64,000 bases of DNA from Coprinopsis marcescibilis (lineage: Eukaryota; Basidiomycota; Agaricomycetes; Agaricales; Psathyrellaceae): positions 62,001-126,000 of the forward strand of contig ML210204.1 of assembly GCA_004369085.1 (NCBI GenBank), in the 5' to 3' direction. Below are positions 10,927 through 23,474 of this stretch, piece after piece. Under the pieces are notes generated by a model. That model was not told the DNA's origin and did no database searches. It was given only the letters and a program-made list of their open reading frames with translations. Each line of letters opens with the position of its first letter. The first letter of the stretch is position 1. A program made the position numbers and the translations under genes.

Positions 10927-12249
10927 TCACCGGGCTTGCCCGATTGGCTTAGAGGTGACATCGACATCCTTCATCTTTTCAGACAGGAAGTGTTCGTCGT
11001 GCGTAACATATGTCGTCTTCCCAACATGAATATTCAGGCCTGTCGCTGACAAGTCTGTCAGTGGGAACTCGCCCGGTTCCGCATGCTGGCTTGCCATTCG
11101 AAAACTTGACAGGTTATTGCTCCTATTGATAATGACACCAACAGAACCTCCGCTTCTCCCTTTATCGGGCGATGATCTGGTCCAGGCCTTGCCTTGGCTG
11201 ACACGGAATATTATGAGCAGAGGCGCAATTCCCTATTTATTCAATCAGATTTGTGAATTACAGAGAAGTTTGAACACGTTGCTTACCTGTATTTGGCCAA
11301 GAGGAGGGAATACTACGTGTTGCACAGGGCTGTTACTTGCGTATAATCCGATGAAGACGATGACCCATACGCTGTACAAAGCCGCACTCTCAATCAACAT
11401 GTTCAACAGGGACAGGTACGGTGTTGAGTGTTGGCTACCCATGAGTTTTTTCATGCGTCGTCGCATAAAGAAAAGCCGACCGGAAATAAGCATCGTGAGC
11501 GAGACATTCAGAGCGAGGCTTAAGGACCAGTAGGCAATAGCGAATGTGACCGCCGACTGAGACCAAAAGTCAGCGCCTGGGCGGGTCATGGACACCGCCA
11601 AGCAGATGGACGTTGCTGGGGGCCGACATTGAGTTTTGATGTCATATATCAAATGGACAAGTCTACTGACCGATCACTCCCATGTACATTAAGGCAGGAA
11701 TTGGGAGCATTATCATCCTAAAGTCGTAGATGAGGATGAAGCGGTACAGCTGCTTGACGGCATAATGTAATTTGTGAGTATCCGTTCAGAACAACATTGA
11801 ACATACTCACCACCAATCCGTCAGCAAGCCAGCTCATCACCATGTAGCATCCAAACGCGAGCATATTTACCCAATACGAATAGAACGCCACAGTGAAAGC
11901 GTTAGGACCACCAGGAAAACTCCGGTAGTCAACGAAGGTCATCTCGATGAACCTTGTGTTTCCGCCGAACCCTATCGTGGCTAGGACAAGCATCGCAAAT
12001 GTGTAGTATATGATCCAGTTGGAGCGCGACTGCTTGGGGCGTTCGAAGAAGAGGAAAACGCTCTGCGACGCGATCGTGAATAATATCCCTACAATGATAC
12101 ACATTAGTCAACCATTATTGATAAGGGAATCTGTACCTACCATATGTAACGCCTGCAAGAATCAGGCCATTGAGAGTGCAGCTTTCGTTGAACATATCCC
12201 ATTGAGAAGCACCTGGAGGTGAGTACTTGTTGGAAAGACTCGAAACCAT
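10927..12249 (-). CDS. Seven-helix integral membrane protein, basidiomycete-specific family (paralogue 2)
   Basis: Exons 12249-12141, 12089-11821, 11749-11671, 11615-11287 and 11232-10927 join in frame to 363 residues. First and third exons are 109 and 79 nt, identical in length to those of the paralogue at 6795-8386, and all intron phases match. Shared landmarks include FPGGPNAFTV, YWSLSLALNVSLTMLISGRL, IESAALYSVWVIVFIGLY and GIAPLLIIFRVSQGKAW. The cytosolic tail is shorter (about 85 residues) and unrelated in sequence to that of copy 1. The tandem arrangement and conserved structure indicate local duplication. Membrane location is clear; the role (receptor, sensor or other) is not known. 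Confidence 0.82.
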
Positions 12250-13660
12250 AGCATCAGTGTCGATGCAGTATAGTGCACAATTGGTGTGCGCCAGGCAAGG
12301 GGGCTTCAGTCAACACAAGAGGATGCGAGACCGTGGGTGGGATAGATAGAGAGTAGCTGGTCGGGTGGGCATGTTTATGAAGGCATCCGACACCCACCCA
12401 CATCATGACGGAGTCCCTTGACCTCTAACCGTATTCTCTCCATCGGGCGGGTCCTCCCTATGCAACTAAGCTTAGTGTATAGCATACACTGTGTGCTGAT
12501 ATTGAGTCTATATACTACCCGGATCCCAAACCATGGAGACAGCTCGTCAGAGGGATATTTCAATGGACATCAAAGGCGAATAACATCAACACATTTAAAA
12601 TTTACCATCCTGATCTTGATCCAATGTGTCTCCTCGAGGGAGCTGCCTCGGAAGAACCACACGGGTGAAACTTATTCGACTCACGTCTAGTAAAGCCTCG
12701 GGATGGTATACATTCGTCCCAACCGCCGAACGTCTTGGTTCGTCGTTCAGGAGTCAGGAGGTGGGAACGTGCAATTGTAAGTTGGTACACATAGTGTGTC
12801 AGAGTGTATATACCCGCGGATAGACTGACTGCCACAGCAAGGGCTTAGAATGTATACATCTTGTAAAATTTTGTCAGATTTCTTCGTATCCAGACCCACA
12901 AACCGAGAAGTCAACGTATTGTCTGTTTGATAGATGTGACGTGATGATCAGCATAATGCTGACTTAGCCCATGCAAAGTGGACATAATCGGTGTACATAG
13001 TACATACATACATGCAGGAAGTTCCGCAAAAGTCCGCCGTCACTCAAACACATAGATCGGCGCTCAAACTGACAGGCGCTAATTCACTTCTACAGTGGTG
13101 TCAAGAAGGGTGTGGCTTGAATAAGAAGGTCGTACATGAAGCAATCGCAGAGGTACTCACGAGACTTTATTCCTGCTGATGTTAGGGGTGAATACTGTAT
13201 ACGCACATCTGGGGGTGCGTAGGCAAAGTCAATACTCATTGTGTGTCAATTTCCGAGCACGTCGGATGCCCGATTGACATGCTGTTCACAGGCGGGAAGT
13301 GTTTACCAGGTTACCGACAGTTTAGCAGTCCGATCGTGATTCGCTGCTGGTACCTCAGAGGGCAGAGGTTCTCCTCACCAGCAAGAAGAAGCTCAGTGTA
13401 TTCTAGGCAGGAGTTCTAAATGAACTCCTGCGAAATCCCCTACATCCCAAAGGTCATTCCCAAGATCTGACGTTCAACTTTGTGTACACATATTAGGTGC
13501 TCATGTCAGTGACTAGACTGATCTTAAATCTTTCTGGCATCATTTATGTTTTGTGTAGAACCCACCACAGCCTGCGAGAAGTGTGTTCCCTTAGAACTTC
13601 CCTGAAAACTACTCCTGATCCGCATCACTTAGCAAATATTAGGAACCCTGAGAGTAACTA
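12250..13660. other. Intergenic, nothing recognised
   Basis: About 1.4 kb upstream of the second seven-helix gene and downstream of a GNAT gene. Only short ORFs without splice structure or domains are present. The promoter of the seven-helix gene must lie in its left part. Confidence 0.4.
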
Positions 13661-14699
13661 TTACATTATTCTACAGACTCCACGAGACTGTTTGGGAGGT
13701 GGTTCAAGGACCATTACCCACATTGGAAAGCTTCCTTTGAGTCCCTTGAAGGTCAGGGACTTTTCTTTGACCTTCCATCCTATGTGTTTATATATCTGTA
13801 AATTTTGTTCGTCCTCCACCTCGAGACAGAGCAGCGCACGATTTCTTGCAGCCTAAAAAACGAACCGTTCAATGCGTAGTCAACCGAGCCACAAAATATA
13901 CAAGCCCACCTTCGCTTTCACAATCTGGATCATAGCACGGGCGACACCCTGACGCTGGAAGTCAGGGTCTGTGGCAATAGCTTGCAGGTGCCAACTCTTT
14001 AGTTTGACGCCTTCGCCAAGCACCCTGCCTGTGAACGACTCATATTTTGGAAGGAACTAATACACCTCGTCAACGTCGCAATATATTTTTGCTCTCAGAA
14101 TGAGACTCACGTCCTCACCCCACCAATACTGGAGGTCTGGACCGAATCTTGCCATCATTGGCCCGAGCGCCTTCTCTTGCTGCTCAGACCTCTCAGTCGT
14201 CGGCTAAGATTAGCTGAGGGTATACTGTGCGATGGAAAAACTCACGAGTCGTAAAGTTCCCGGCCAGGCGGGAACCACACGGCAACACCAATCACTCGTT
14301 TATGTTTATCATGCCCAGTGCCAGCTTCTGTGAAGTATACCTCGCCGCCCAGGACGCCTGCAATAACGACTGTCCCCCAGAACTCTCCGCAGAACTCTCT
14401 GTCGTCGGCGGTTACTGCGCTAGTGAAGACGTCTGGAAACACGACGAGTTACTATACTTTTGTCAAGGAGACATCTCATATTCACCATCTTTGAATGCTG
14501 CTCCGAGCACTCTTTGCGCAGACGCAAGCTCGCCATCTAAGCTAAGAATTAAAAATTGCTGAGACCTTGAACAAAACTCCAGAACGCACCAGACAGGGTT
14601 TTCAAACGCCGAATGGAGTAGTGAACGCCGTTAGAAAGAGACGTGGTAGATTCTGACGCCAACTTGTGAAGATGATTGCAGGCTGCGCTTACTCTGCAT
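13661..14699 (-). CDS. GNAT-family N-acetyltransferase (paralogue 1)
   Basis: GNAT enzymes transfer acetyl from acetyl-CoA to an amine; the substrate here is unknown. Exons read from the right. The core is LASAQRVLGAAFKDDVFTSA, then EFWGTVVIAGVLGGEVYF, a VAVWFPPGRELYDS loop, EKALGPMMARFGPDLQYWWG, and FLPKYESFTGRVLGEGVKL. The acetyl-CoA-binding motif A is WHLQAIATDPDFQRQGVA. The last exon (13852-13661) ends with LCLEVEDEQNLQIYKHIGW, typical of the GNAT C-terminal strands. The start is uncertain: I use the ATG at 14699, which needs a 40-nt intron to enter the reading frame. No other in-frame ATG is visible. It is paralogous to the gene at 15692-16693. Confidence 0.75.
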
Positions 14700-15691
14700 A
14701 CATTTTTGCTCGTCACTCTTATATGCAAGCTGCGTCTGTGTGTGTATGTGTGCTGCTGGACGAGATTCTAAACTCCGGGGACCTGGCTAGCATTGTAAAA
14801 CTCCATGGATCAGCAGACTTGCAGAGTCCGGGCCAAAAATGCACACATAACAGTATACCTTCCCTGTGCGTGATGGTTCCTTACGCCATCTGTGAGAAGG
14901 CCTTGCGCGTCTTCCGTCAAGGGTGTATGCACACTTTAATTAATGTGAACGACGAGCGCACACAACCAGATGCGTTGACTGAGATGTCATGTAGAGTAGT
15001 AATAAATCAGATGATCGGGAATGGAGCGGGGCCAACATGAACATAATTGGGCTTTTACTGTTCCCCACCTTTCAAGGCGCCTATTGAACGATCGACGAAC
15101 AGCTAATCAGCCAAAGACCAGTACCCCTTGTGACGGTGGTATTTTCCGATCATACATCGATTTGTGGATTCAGGTACTCATAGCCTTCTGGAAAGCTTGT
15201 GACGGTGGTATTTTCCGGTCATACATCGATTTGTGGATTCAGGTACTCATAGCCTTCTGGAAAGGCTCTCTTACGAGGAGGGACAGGGGGGGTCACACTA
15301 CCTTACACTGGAAGAAGGCGGCAAGTGCGGCCCTTTAGAACTGAAGTCTGGAGATTTACTAAGACTCAAGCAGAGGATTTGACCCTGTGAGCCCATTATG
15401 TACATGAACAGGCATCATTTAGTTATCACAGCTCGACGGTTACGGTTATTGCTGGGATTCCTCTCTCTCTATGAGATTTTCACAATTCTTCAAGCTGGCC
15501 GGCTTGTGCGAGACTCGAGTCTTTGACTTGCGCGATCCCACGATTCCAACCACGCAGTTCTACGGTATTTCAAGGAACGAGCCACTCGCATGTTATCCCC
15601 CATTGGTCTTTTAAAAGTGTTATTCATCTCTACTACTAGCGAAACAGCGAGATGCTGTTTAGCACAACTTCATTACTCTACTACACGTCCA
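14700..15691. other. Intergenic between GNAT paralogues
   Basis: About 1 kb without a supported gene. It includes a two-copy 69-bp tandem repeat (separate entry) and a (TGTG)-rich stretch near 14730. A plus-strand ORF at 14666-15040 overlaps the promoter side of the left GNAT gene and has no domain. Confidence 0.4.
15127..15264. repeat. 69-bp tandem repeat, two copies with one mismatch
   Basis: Units 15127-15195 and 15196-15264 begin CTTGTGACGGTGGTATTTTC and differ by a single base (GATC versus GGTC). The period is a multiple of three, and one plus-strand frame reads through both, but the surrounding ORF shows no sign of being a gene. The near identity implies a recent duplication. Confidence 0.9.
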
Positions 15692-16693
15692 CTAAAGGGC
15701 ATCATGCTCTGGAGGCTCGATAATCATAACCCACATTGGGAACTCGCCCGTCAGGCCTTGAAACATGGTCGAGTTCCCTTTTACTTCCCAGCCCAACCTG
15801 GTGTAAATGTCAAGGTTTCGCGGGTTCTCTGTCTCAAGACAAAGTAATTGGCCCTTCTTAGCTGCCTGAAGCGAGGACATGAGTTTGAGATGGATAATGA
15901 ACACATGAATATGAATTGGCAATTTCTACGCACCTGTTTCCGTACGACCTCCATCAATGCTCGTGCAATTCCGCGGCGCTGATATGCAGGGTCGGTAGCG
16001 ATTGCTTGAAGATGCCAGCCGCTCCTCTTTGCTCCTTCTCCAAGAACCTCGTCTGTGAAAGCTCCATATTTTGGGAGAAACTGAGCGCCCAGCCAATCAA
16101 TCGACATAGTAGAAGCAGAACAATAGTGATGCGACTAACGTGATTACCCCACCACCGCTGGAGTTCTGGACTAAACTTTGCGAGAACCGGAGCGAGCGCC
16201 TTTTCCCGTTGCTCTGCACTATTCCAGACCAGTGCATCAGGTCGGTGTATAAGAGATTTGTGGCGTAAAGCACTCACGAGTCGTATAACTCTCTACCAGG
16301 CGGAAACCAGACAGCAACCCCGATTACCCGTGCCACATTCCTCCTTGTTCGGGTCTCTGCAAAATATACCTCTCCTCCGATTGAACCGGCAACAACAACA
16401 GCGCTCCAGAACTCTGCGCAGGATTCTAACTCATTTGAAGTAATTACTTCGGTAAAGAGATCTTCGGGTAAAGAATGGCGTCAAACGGACCAGTTGAATG
16501 ACTCATAACTTGATCTCAAACTTACCATGTTTGAATGCGGCGCCAAGAACTTGGCTAGCAGAGGCGAGCTCCTTGTCTGAGAAGCACCATGGATCTCAAT
16601 TCCGATAAAGCTCGAACTGAGGGCTCAGGACGTACTAGATAGGGATCTGACTTGCCGTACAGTGAACTTCGGATGCCTGTCAGCAACAGGCAT
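15692..16693 (-). CDS. GNAT-family N-acetyltransferase (paralogue 2)
   Basis: The start is the ATG at 16693 (MPVADRHPKFTVRQVRSLS), followed by a 41-nt intron and then SDKELASASQVLGAAF. The order of blocks matches the copy at 13661-14699: EFWSAVVVAGSIGGEVYF, GVAVWFPPGRELYDS, EKALAPVLAKFSPELQRWW, FLPKYGAFTDEVLGEG, and acetyl-CoA motif A WHLQAIATDPAYQRRGIA followed by RALMEVVRKQ. The last exon carries LLCLETENPRNLDIYTRLGW and GEFPMWVMIIEPP and stops at 15692. Equivalent introns split both paralogues at the same Ser codon after ELYD. The substrate is unknown. The two copies are clearly diverged in sequence, so the duplication is not recent. Confidence 0.85.
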
Positions 16694-17329
16694 ATTATGT
16701 GCAAGGATTAGTGAGCGTTGTTTAAAGGATAGGCTGTTAGCTAAATGCAAGGGGGGAAGAGATTCGGAAGGTACGAACTTGTACGTTGACGGGGTTCCTT
16801 AAATACGAAAAACCGATGGCTTAAGGGGTGGGTGGCCGGGTCTGGCCAAATGCGAATGTCAACACGAGGCCCATTCACGCCCGGTGTCAGCCGGCCACCA
16901 TACCTTGGTGCTGTCACCTATAGTGGTCGATTATACACTGGATCAGGGATCCCTACTCTCGCATCAGCTTACAACGGCATATATACGAGGAGGTTCTTTT
17001 GACTTCTGATGAGTGGCAGGCGGTTCGATAACCGGCCATCATGCGCGCCTAAGTCACCGGGCCCTGGGCGGGGTGTCTCAGAGGCGACGAAGTCTCAGTG
17101 CACGGTGGCATAAACCTGCATGCTGCCAAGGCCGGAAACTGGACAGCCTGAACAGAGACCCTTAAAGTTCAGGTTCAGGCACACGTTCAAGGGTCCAGGA
17201 TTTAGCAACGACATCCAACGTTGTGTCTCCCAACTTCTACAGACCAATATATTTGAGCGGCGATCTGAGTACGCAGTGCGCCATTACACAAGTCGACCCC
17301 TTACCATATCAGCGAAGTACAAATGATCG
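16694..17329. other. Intergenic, nothing recognised
   Basis: About 640 bp between the GNAT gene start and the 3' end of the ankyrin gene. It must hold the GNAT promoter. No supported ORF or repeat. Confidence 0.4.
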
Positions 17330-20300
17330 TCAGACATCGGTCTCCCCGAAATTTCGAAAGATGTGATAGACAATTCCTGCTTGCCAGTCCGCCTGCTCAG
17401 AATCCTCCTCTACATCCGAGTCCTCTTCAGCCGCGGGGTTGTTGATTATCTTGTCCAGATTTGCCTTGACAGAGACCTGCACGTCGAGAAGTTTGACCAG
17501 CTCCCGATGACCGGTAACACTGGCCAATTTGTCTCGAACGATGTCCCATGTTTTCTCCACATTACCAGACCATTCGTCGGTTGGATCGATTATAGGTTTC
17601 TCCTCTTCCTTCTTGGGAATAGGCGGTAGCTTCTCGAAAGCCTGCTTGGCAGTTGTCAGATTGACTTTCAAGACACTGATGAACGTGTTGATTTCGAATG
17701 TGAATTTTTCCTGATTTTGTACCTTTCCTCCTGCAATGAGTCGGTCCATGGTGTCTTGCAAGCGCAGTAGTTCGGTTTCCAGCCACTCGACATCGATACG
17801 CGGGGGCTTCTCTGAAGGTTGGCGTACTTCCAAGGTGGAGGCGGAGGTGTAGGATTCCTGTTGGCCAACTTTTGTCTTGAAGGCTTTCAACCAAATTCGT
17901 TCGTAAGGGGTTTGGCCAACGCCATCCTCAATGAATATTCCTGCATTTTGAGCCCCTTTTTTGAGCAGAATCTGTGTCGTTTTGATGTATGCATTCGAGC
18001 AAGCGATATGCAAAGGCGTTTGGCCATCAACGTCCCGATTGAGCGCAAGCTCGGGCTCAAACTCCAAGAGAACTTCAACCATCGCGTAAGCCCTGGCATG
18101 TGTCGCTATATGAATCGGCTGCAAAAGACGGATCATCAAGATAGCTTCGGCGAGGGGATGCTTGAACATACAGTATTCAAACGGGGGTTCGATTCCTGTC
18201 TGAGAAGTGCTTCGTTCACATCTCGCGGTAGTTTCTTCAACAAGTGTTTTACCAGCTCGACTAGGTTGTCTTTACACGCGTAATGGTAAATGTTCCATCT
18301 GATAGAAATATGATGAGCACATCGAAGGATCCAGTGGAAGTATATGGTTCACCTTTGATTCTTATCACGTTCAGCGGGTGAAATGCCCTTGGCCAATAGG
18401 AAATCGAGTACTTCGGGCTTGCAATTATTCATCACAGCCAGGAGGAAAACATTGTAACCACCAAACTTGATCCTAAGTGACAAACCGTTGTCAATCATAG
18501 TCGGTGAGAGCATCGAATATTTTCACTTACGTTTGATGTAGGCAAGACTTCAGCAACTGAGGACTCTTTGCGAACAAAAGCTTGATCGTTTCCAAGGAGT
18601 TACCACTAATGGCAGCGGTCAGCGGAGATTCCCCCAGCCCATTTGTCGTCCACCCCAGCCATTTTGGCAGCATCTTCTCAAGGTCAGAAACGCGCCTGAG
18701 CTGTTCTGCGCGATTATCGTTGTACTTTGTGGCATAGTGTCTGAACGCAGCCAAAGGTTTATCCGTGCACAGGTATTCGATTATCTTGTGAGCTCTAACG
18801 TTCGCGGCCTTCCAGAGCAGAGGGTCGGTATGACCGTCGTATAGTGCATCAGGATCGTTTCTCCTGGCCAGGTCAGCACGTTTCTTCCCATGAACCAGGA
18901 GCCCATTATAGACACGGTTCTTGTCGTTCTTGATGGGGGGTAGATGTTGGGTCGCCTTCTTGGCCTCCTTGAAGTCGAGCCCGAGCCCAGATCGTCGAAT
19001 AAACTCATGAAGAATCTCGGCGTTGTCGATGGCCAATATGCTGTCCAAAAGCGATTCCGGTATTTCGACAGGATTGGTCAGGCTTTGATAGAGCGTCACG
19101 ATGGTACTGAAGGCTTCGAGGTCTTGCTCGAGGATCGCTATCTCAATGAGATTGCTGCTCTTACTCGTGGTCTTCTCTTCACCGGGGGCCTTGTACCTAT
19201 AGTCGACTCTAGCCTCCGACAGCAGGAAGCGGGGATGGACATCACTTCTGACATTCGAAGATGCCTTGGCAATGTCGATGAACTTTTCTTCGCGTTTCTT
19301 GTGCACTGTAACGTCAGAGTCATCCGAGTCGTATTCCTCGTCCGAGTCATCATCTAAAACATCTGAGCCCCTAAGTTGAAGAAGAAAGAGGTAGGCACAT
19401 ACCGAGCGTAATACCAGAGGTAGAGAATTTTACTTCTTCCTCGTCGCTGGAGGGCTTGTACTGAGAGGCTGCAATTGCTAGAACCAGCTGGGCCGTGGAC
19501 CAATGTCGACCTTGACACGCGGCGTAGAGCGGGGTCAAACCTATTATGTACCGCACAGTGAGTATTGGACACAAACGAAACAAGAAGAAGACGAACCAGA
19601 TCTCGAGTAAGAATCATCAGAATGAAACGTTACTTGAACGTTAATGTTGAGCAAGGGTTTGGTAGGCTCGCTGCCATCCTTTGGAAGCAAGCATAGCCTC
19701 TCGACTGTGTCGTTGTCTCCGTTGAAACAGGCCTCAAACAGCTCGTCATATACATCGTTCAAGTGGGTAGCAATGACAGAAACTGAATAGCGTTGGCTTA
19801 AACCAGCGTACTTGGACTTGACAGTGACGCTTTGTGGACCGGTCTCGACGTCATCCCATTTGACCGGTGGTGTTATACCGAACGCAGCGCTCATCGCAGT
19901 GGTCTCGACATCCGGGAACAACTCTTTCCATCCCTTCGCAGATCGAGCCCCCAACAAACGTTGAATGTCGTCCAGGTACGCCTTGGTTCCTTGCAGAAGT
20001 GTAAGTCGTTGCGCCTGTTCGTACAATTTCTCCGATGCAGCAAGACTCGAGTCGCCTGTTTGAATCTCGCCTGTGTCGTAGTTCAGGAACTCATCGAGGT
20101 ACTTCTTCCATCCTGCCAAGGGCTCGGGCTCTTTGGGGTCCTCCTTTGGAGCACTCGAAACCACGACTGTGTCCACTTTATCGATTTCGGCCTGGATTCG
20201 ATTGATAGCGTCATCGACCCAATCCTTTATGGACATCCGTTCGTCTGCGCTGCAGTAGGTCCTAACAGCCTGCTTGAGTGGCAAGTTATACGCCACGCCA

Positions 20301-23300
20301 CTCGCAAGCAACATCTGGGCGACGTCGTCGTGGTTCGCCAAAGCCGTCTCCAAGGGCATGAAACACTGGTTGATATATTTGTTGTCGTAAAAGGAGTAGT
20401 TGCGGCGGTCCTTGGGTTCACTGTAATATACTAGTTGAGCAAGGGGTGAAATATGGATATGCCAAGAGCAAGCAAAAACTCACGCAGCATCCAGAGCCCG
20501 AGTAATGTGTTCTTCCTTGATGGTGATCTCTACACCATATGCCAGTAGGATTGCCAACATGGCATAATCCTTGTTCGCTATCGCAGTCACTATCGGGAAC
20601 ACAACATTGCTCCATGACTGGATAGTAGGAAAGTCGAGGACGAGTTTTGAGTTGACCTCCAGTCCAAGGACTGTTTCCACCAACTTGACCTTTTTAGCGG
20701 AAACCATCTTATGGAAAATAGTGAAGAGCCTGCTGTCCGCAGTCGCAGATGTCGCCCCACCAGCAATCAGGCGTTCGACAATCGCAGATGCCTCGTCTTC
20801 ATCCTCCCTCAGGATAGTCAAAGCCAACGGAAGTAGCTGGTTGGCATTGTTGTGGTTGCTGGTTGTTGGTGTCAGTGGCGATGCGCCGGCAGAGATGAGA
20901 GTGTCGACCATGGAACACGAGGCGAACAAGACAGCATACGCCAAGGGCGTAAACCCAAAGTCCCAATCAAAATCGTCAATCTTGAACACATCGGGCTCGT
21001 CTTCATTGTCCTCTGGTACGTCGCCAGCGTTGGATTCAGGCGGATCCGCAGCTCCTCCCTTACGATCTCTTGAGCCTCCATCTTCATCTTCATCGTCGCT
21101 ATCGGTTTCTTCTTCCTTTTCGTCGTCGTCGTCCTCGTTGTCATCATGTTCGATTTCTTCGTCTTCATTGTCGTCTTCACCCTCCGCATCTGCCATATCA
21201 ATATCCACGTCCCTGCCATCATTTTCGTCTGAGCTCCAGTCGTCGGCAGAGGAAGGCCGTTCCGTTTCTTCGCTCCCCTTTTCCTCGTCCATCGCATCAT
21301 CGTCCTCGACCTTTTCAATCTGTTCCTTGTTGGCTTCGTTCTTCGCAACCAGCTTCTTTACAACATCGGTCTGGTCATACCGCGCAGCAAGGTGCAGCGC
21401 CATCTGTCCATCAGCCAGGCGAGCAGAGATACGTACGCCTGCCTCAATAAGCCTGCAAGCCACCTCTGGGGCACCAGACATTATGGCAACGTGCAGACAG
21501 GTGCGGCCGACGTGGTCTCGTGCGTTGATGTCGAAACCTTCCTCCGAAAGATATGCCGTCACCGCATCGAGGTTGTTGGCGACGATGGCTCTGAAGAAAT
21601 GCTCGGTTTGCTTAATGTAGACTTGATCGCTCCATTCGCCGACGTCGATGGGGTTGAAGCTGCCTGTCATGGTCTGGCGGCCTGGGTCTTCCTCGATAAA
21701 CCTGGGTGCATGCGAATTTAGATTAACTATTAGGACGAGGGAGAGGGCATTACTTGATGCGGCCAGTGATATACTGGTCGGATTCCTTGGCCTGTAGCTC
21801 GCGTTCGTCATCGTCGACGGGCTCAGGGCATTCCTAGGGGAACGTCAGGGGTGGACAGAAGATGTCCTGAAACAACTCACCTCACAGCAGTCTTCCAGAC
21901 ACTCTTGCACGGTGCCGAAGAACGCAGGATGGCGATGAAGTCGCCTCTTCTTATTCTTGGGGTTGAAGGTGGCTTCAAAAGATGATTAGAGGACAACATC
22001 AAAAGAAACAGGATGCCATACAGTTCATTCCAAGGTCCTAGACAATTGTCAGCAAAGGTAGGAATATTGCAAATAGCTACCCACCGTCTGATATACAAGT
22101 TTATCAATCCGTCGAGCATCCCAACCAGGTCCATATGGGATGTGAAGCGAAGTGACCTCGTAATCGTTCATTTCCAGCCCTCCAATGGCGGTTTCCTCCT
22201 TTAAATCGCCTTTGTACATTCGCCGATTAGTGTAGCGGGCCAACGCGTTAGGTCGTCCTCTGAGCTGGCGTCGCGCATCAAGGAAAGAAGTACGCATGTC
22301 ACCATCCTTCAGCTTTTCGAACACCAAGAGCCTTGCAAGACCTAGCATCTTGGCAATGGATCGTTCATAGATCTACATGTGACTGTTAGGAGAGATTACG
22401 AGGGTAATGAAATGCACACACAGTTGGGTCAACATTGTCTCTCTCAAGGTTGGGGACATAGACTTCGTATCCTCGACGGGCGTACTTTGCCAATCGAACC
22501 TCATACGAAGGAGATCGCCTGGTCATGTCAACTGTGTTGCATTGGCGCATAGCGGCCACGATTGCGCGGGGGTTCCCCCATACTTTGGATCCTGGAGAAT
22601 CTTTAGACCTCGTCTGGGTGAAAAGGATATTAGAATACACACCATCATAAGCAAAACAAGGTGCATCGACGTCAAAACCAGCCAGAACCTCTGCAGGAGA
22701 GTGATAAAGGCGGAGAATTATCTGGACAGAGCGATACGGATATTGAGCTGGCACAAAGCCGTGAGAAAATGAATTCCCGGTAAACCGGAAAGACGTACAG
22801 TGGATGGATACAGTGTGCTTGGTTCGAAGACAAGTTACATCCCAAGGGACTGAATCGCGAACGGCTTCATAGATCGCAACAATCTTTGCCTCAGCCTAAG
22901 CAATGTTAGTCGGTATGCCCAGCAGATGTCGAAGAGTCCTCACCTGTTCGGCATTCAATCCCCACAAAAACAGGTCAACATCGGAGGTTGGATACGCAGC
23001 GCTATGGTAGTGCTTGCGGATTGCACGCTTCGAAACCTTGTCCTTCTCTTCCAGTGGAGCCAGACACGCCAAAACAGAGCCCCCAGCAGCTACTACATTG
23101 CTCCAGTCAGTAAGCTGCGATAAAGATCCTTCCGTGAAGATCGCCCAGTTCTTCTTGAATTCCTCCATGTCTGCAACCATTGCAGGTGTTCCATCTGGTC
23201 TTCTTATTTCTGCAGGGAGCGGCATGACATATTTCGCGCTGAGGTCGATTTCATCCTTGACTACACGCGCCTGGGTTTGTCTGATTTGAGGCGGGCCATC

Positions 23301-23474
23301 GAAAACATCCACAAGGCCAACGTGGGGGTCCAAGAGACGTGAATGACCTCGATCTGTCGCAAAATGTTGCCGAAGTTCGGTCTCATCGTCAATCGCAGGC
23401 TTGAGTGCGTCGTCCAGAGAGACTCTGGCTGCAATCCGCGAGAGAAAAGCTTCAGCCTCAATATTCTGGGGCAT
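17330..23474 (-). CDS. Very large ankyrin-repeat protein with conserved N-terminal nucleotidyltransferase-like domain
   Basis: A multi-exon gene of roughly 1,800 residues starting at MPQNIEAEAFLSRIAARV. Residues 1-177 (exon 1, ending at about 22944) include AAYPTSDVDLFLWGLNAEQ. The S-D-V-D-L core resembles the acidic motif of minimal nucleotidyltransferases, but a second catalytic region is not obvious. The next exons contain the AKIVAIYEAVRDSVPWDVTC, VQIILRLYHSPAEVLAGFD and SYEVRLAKYARRGYEVYVP blocks. Ankyrin repeats follow, for example GRTCLHVAIMSGAPEVAC and ADGQMALHLAARYDQTDVV. These are interrupted by a long Asp/Glu-rich linker (about 21050-21320), and more repeats occur near 20360-20250, 19520, 18600 and 18060. 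The C-terminus is helical and acidic and stops at 17330. Ankyrin arrays usually bind proteins. Overall function is unknown to me. Confidence 0.8.

Noticed and set aside
20571..21620. 349-codon plus-strand ORF rich in Ser opposite the ankyrin gene
   Set aside because: It is the antisense of the Asp/Glu-rich linker and ankyrin repeats of the real minus-strand gene.
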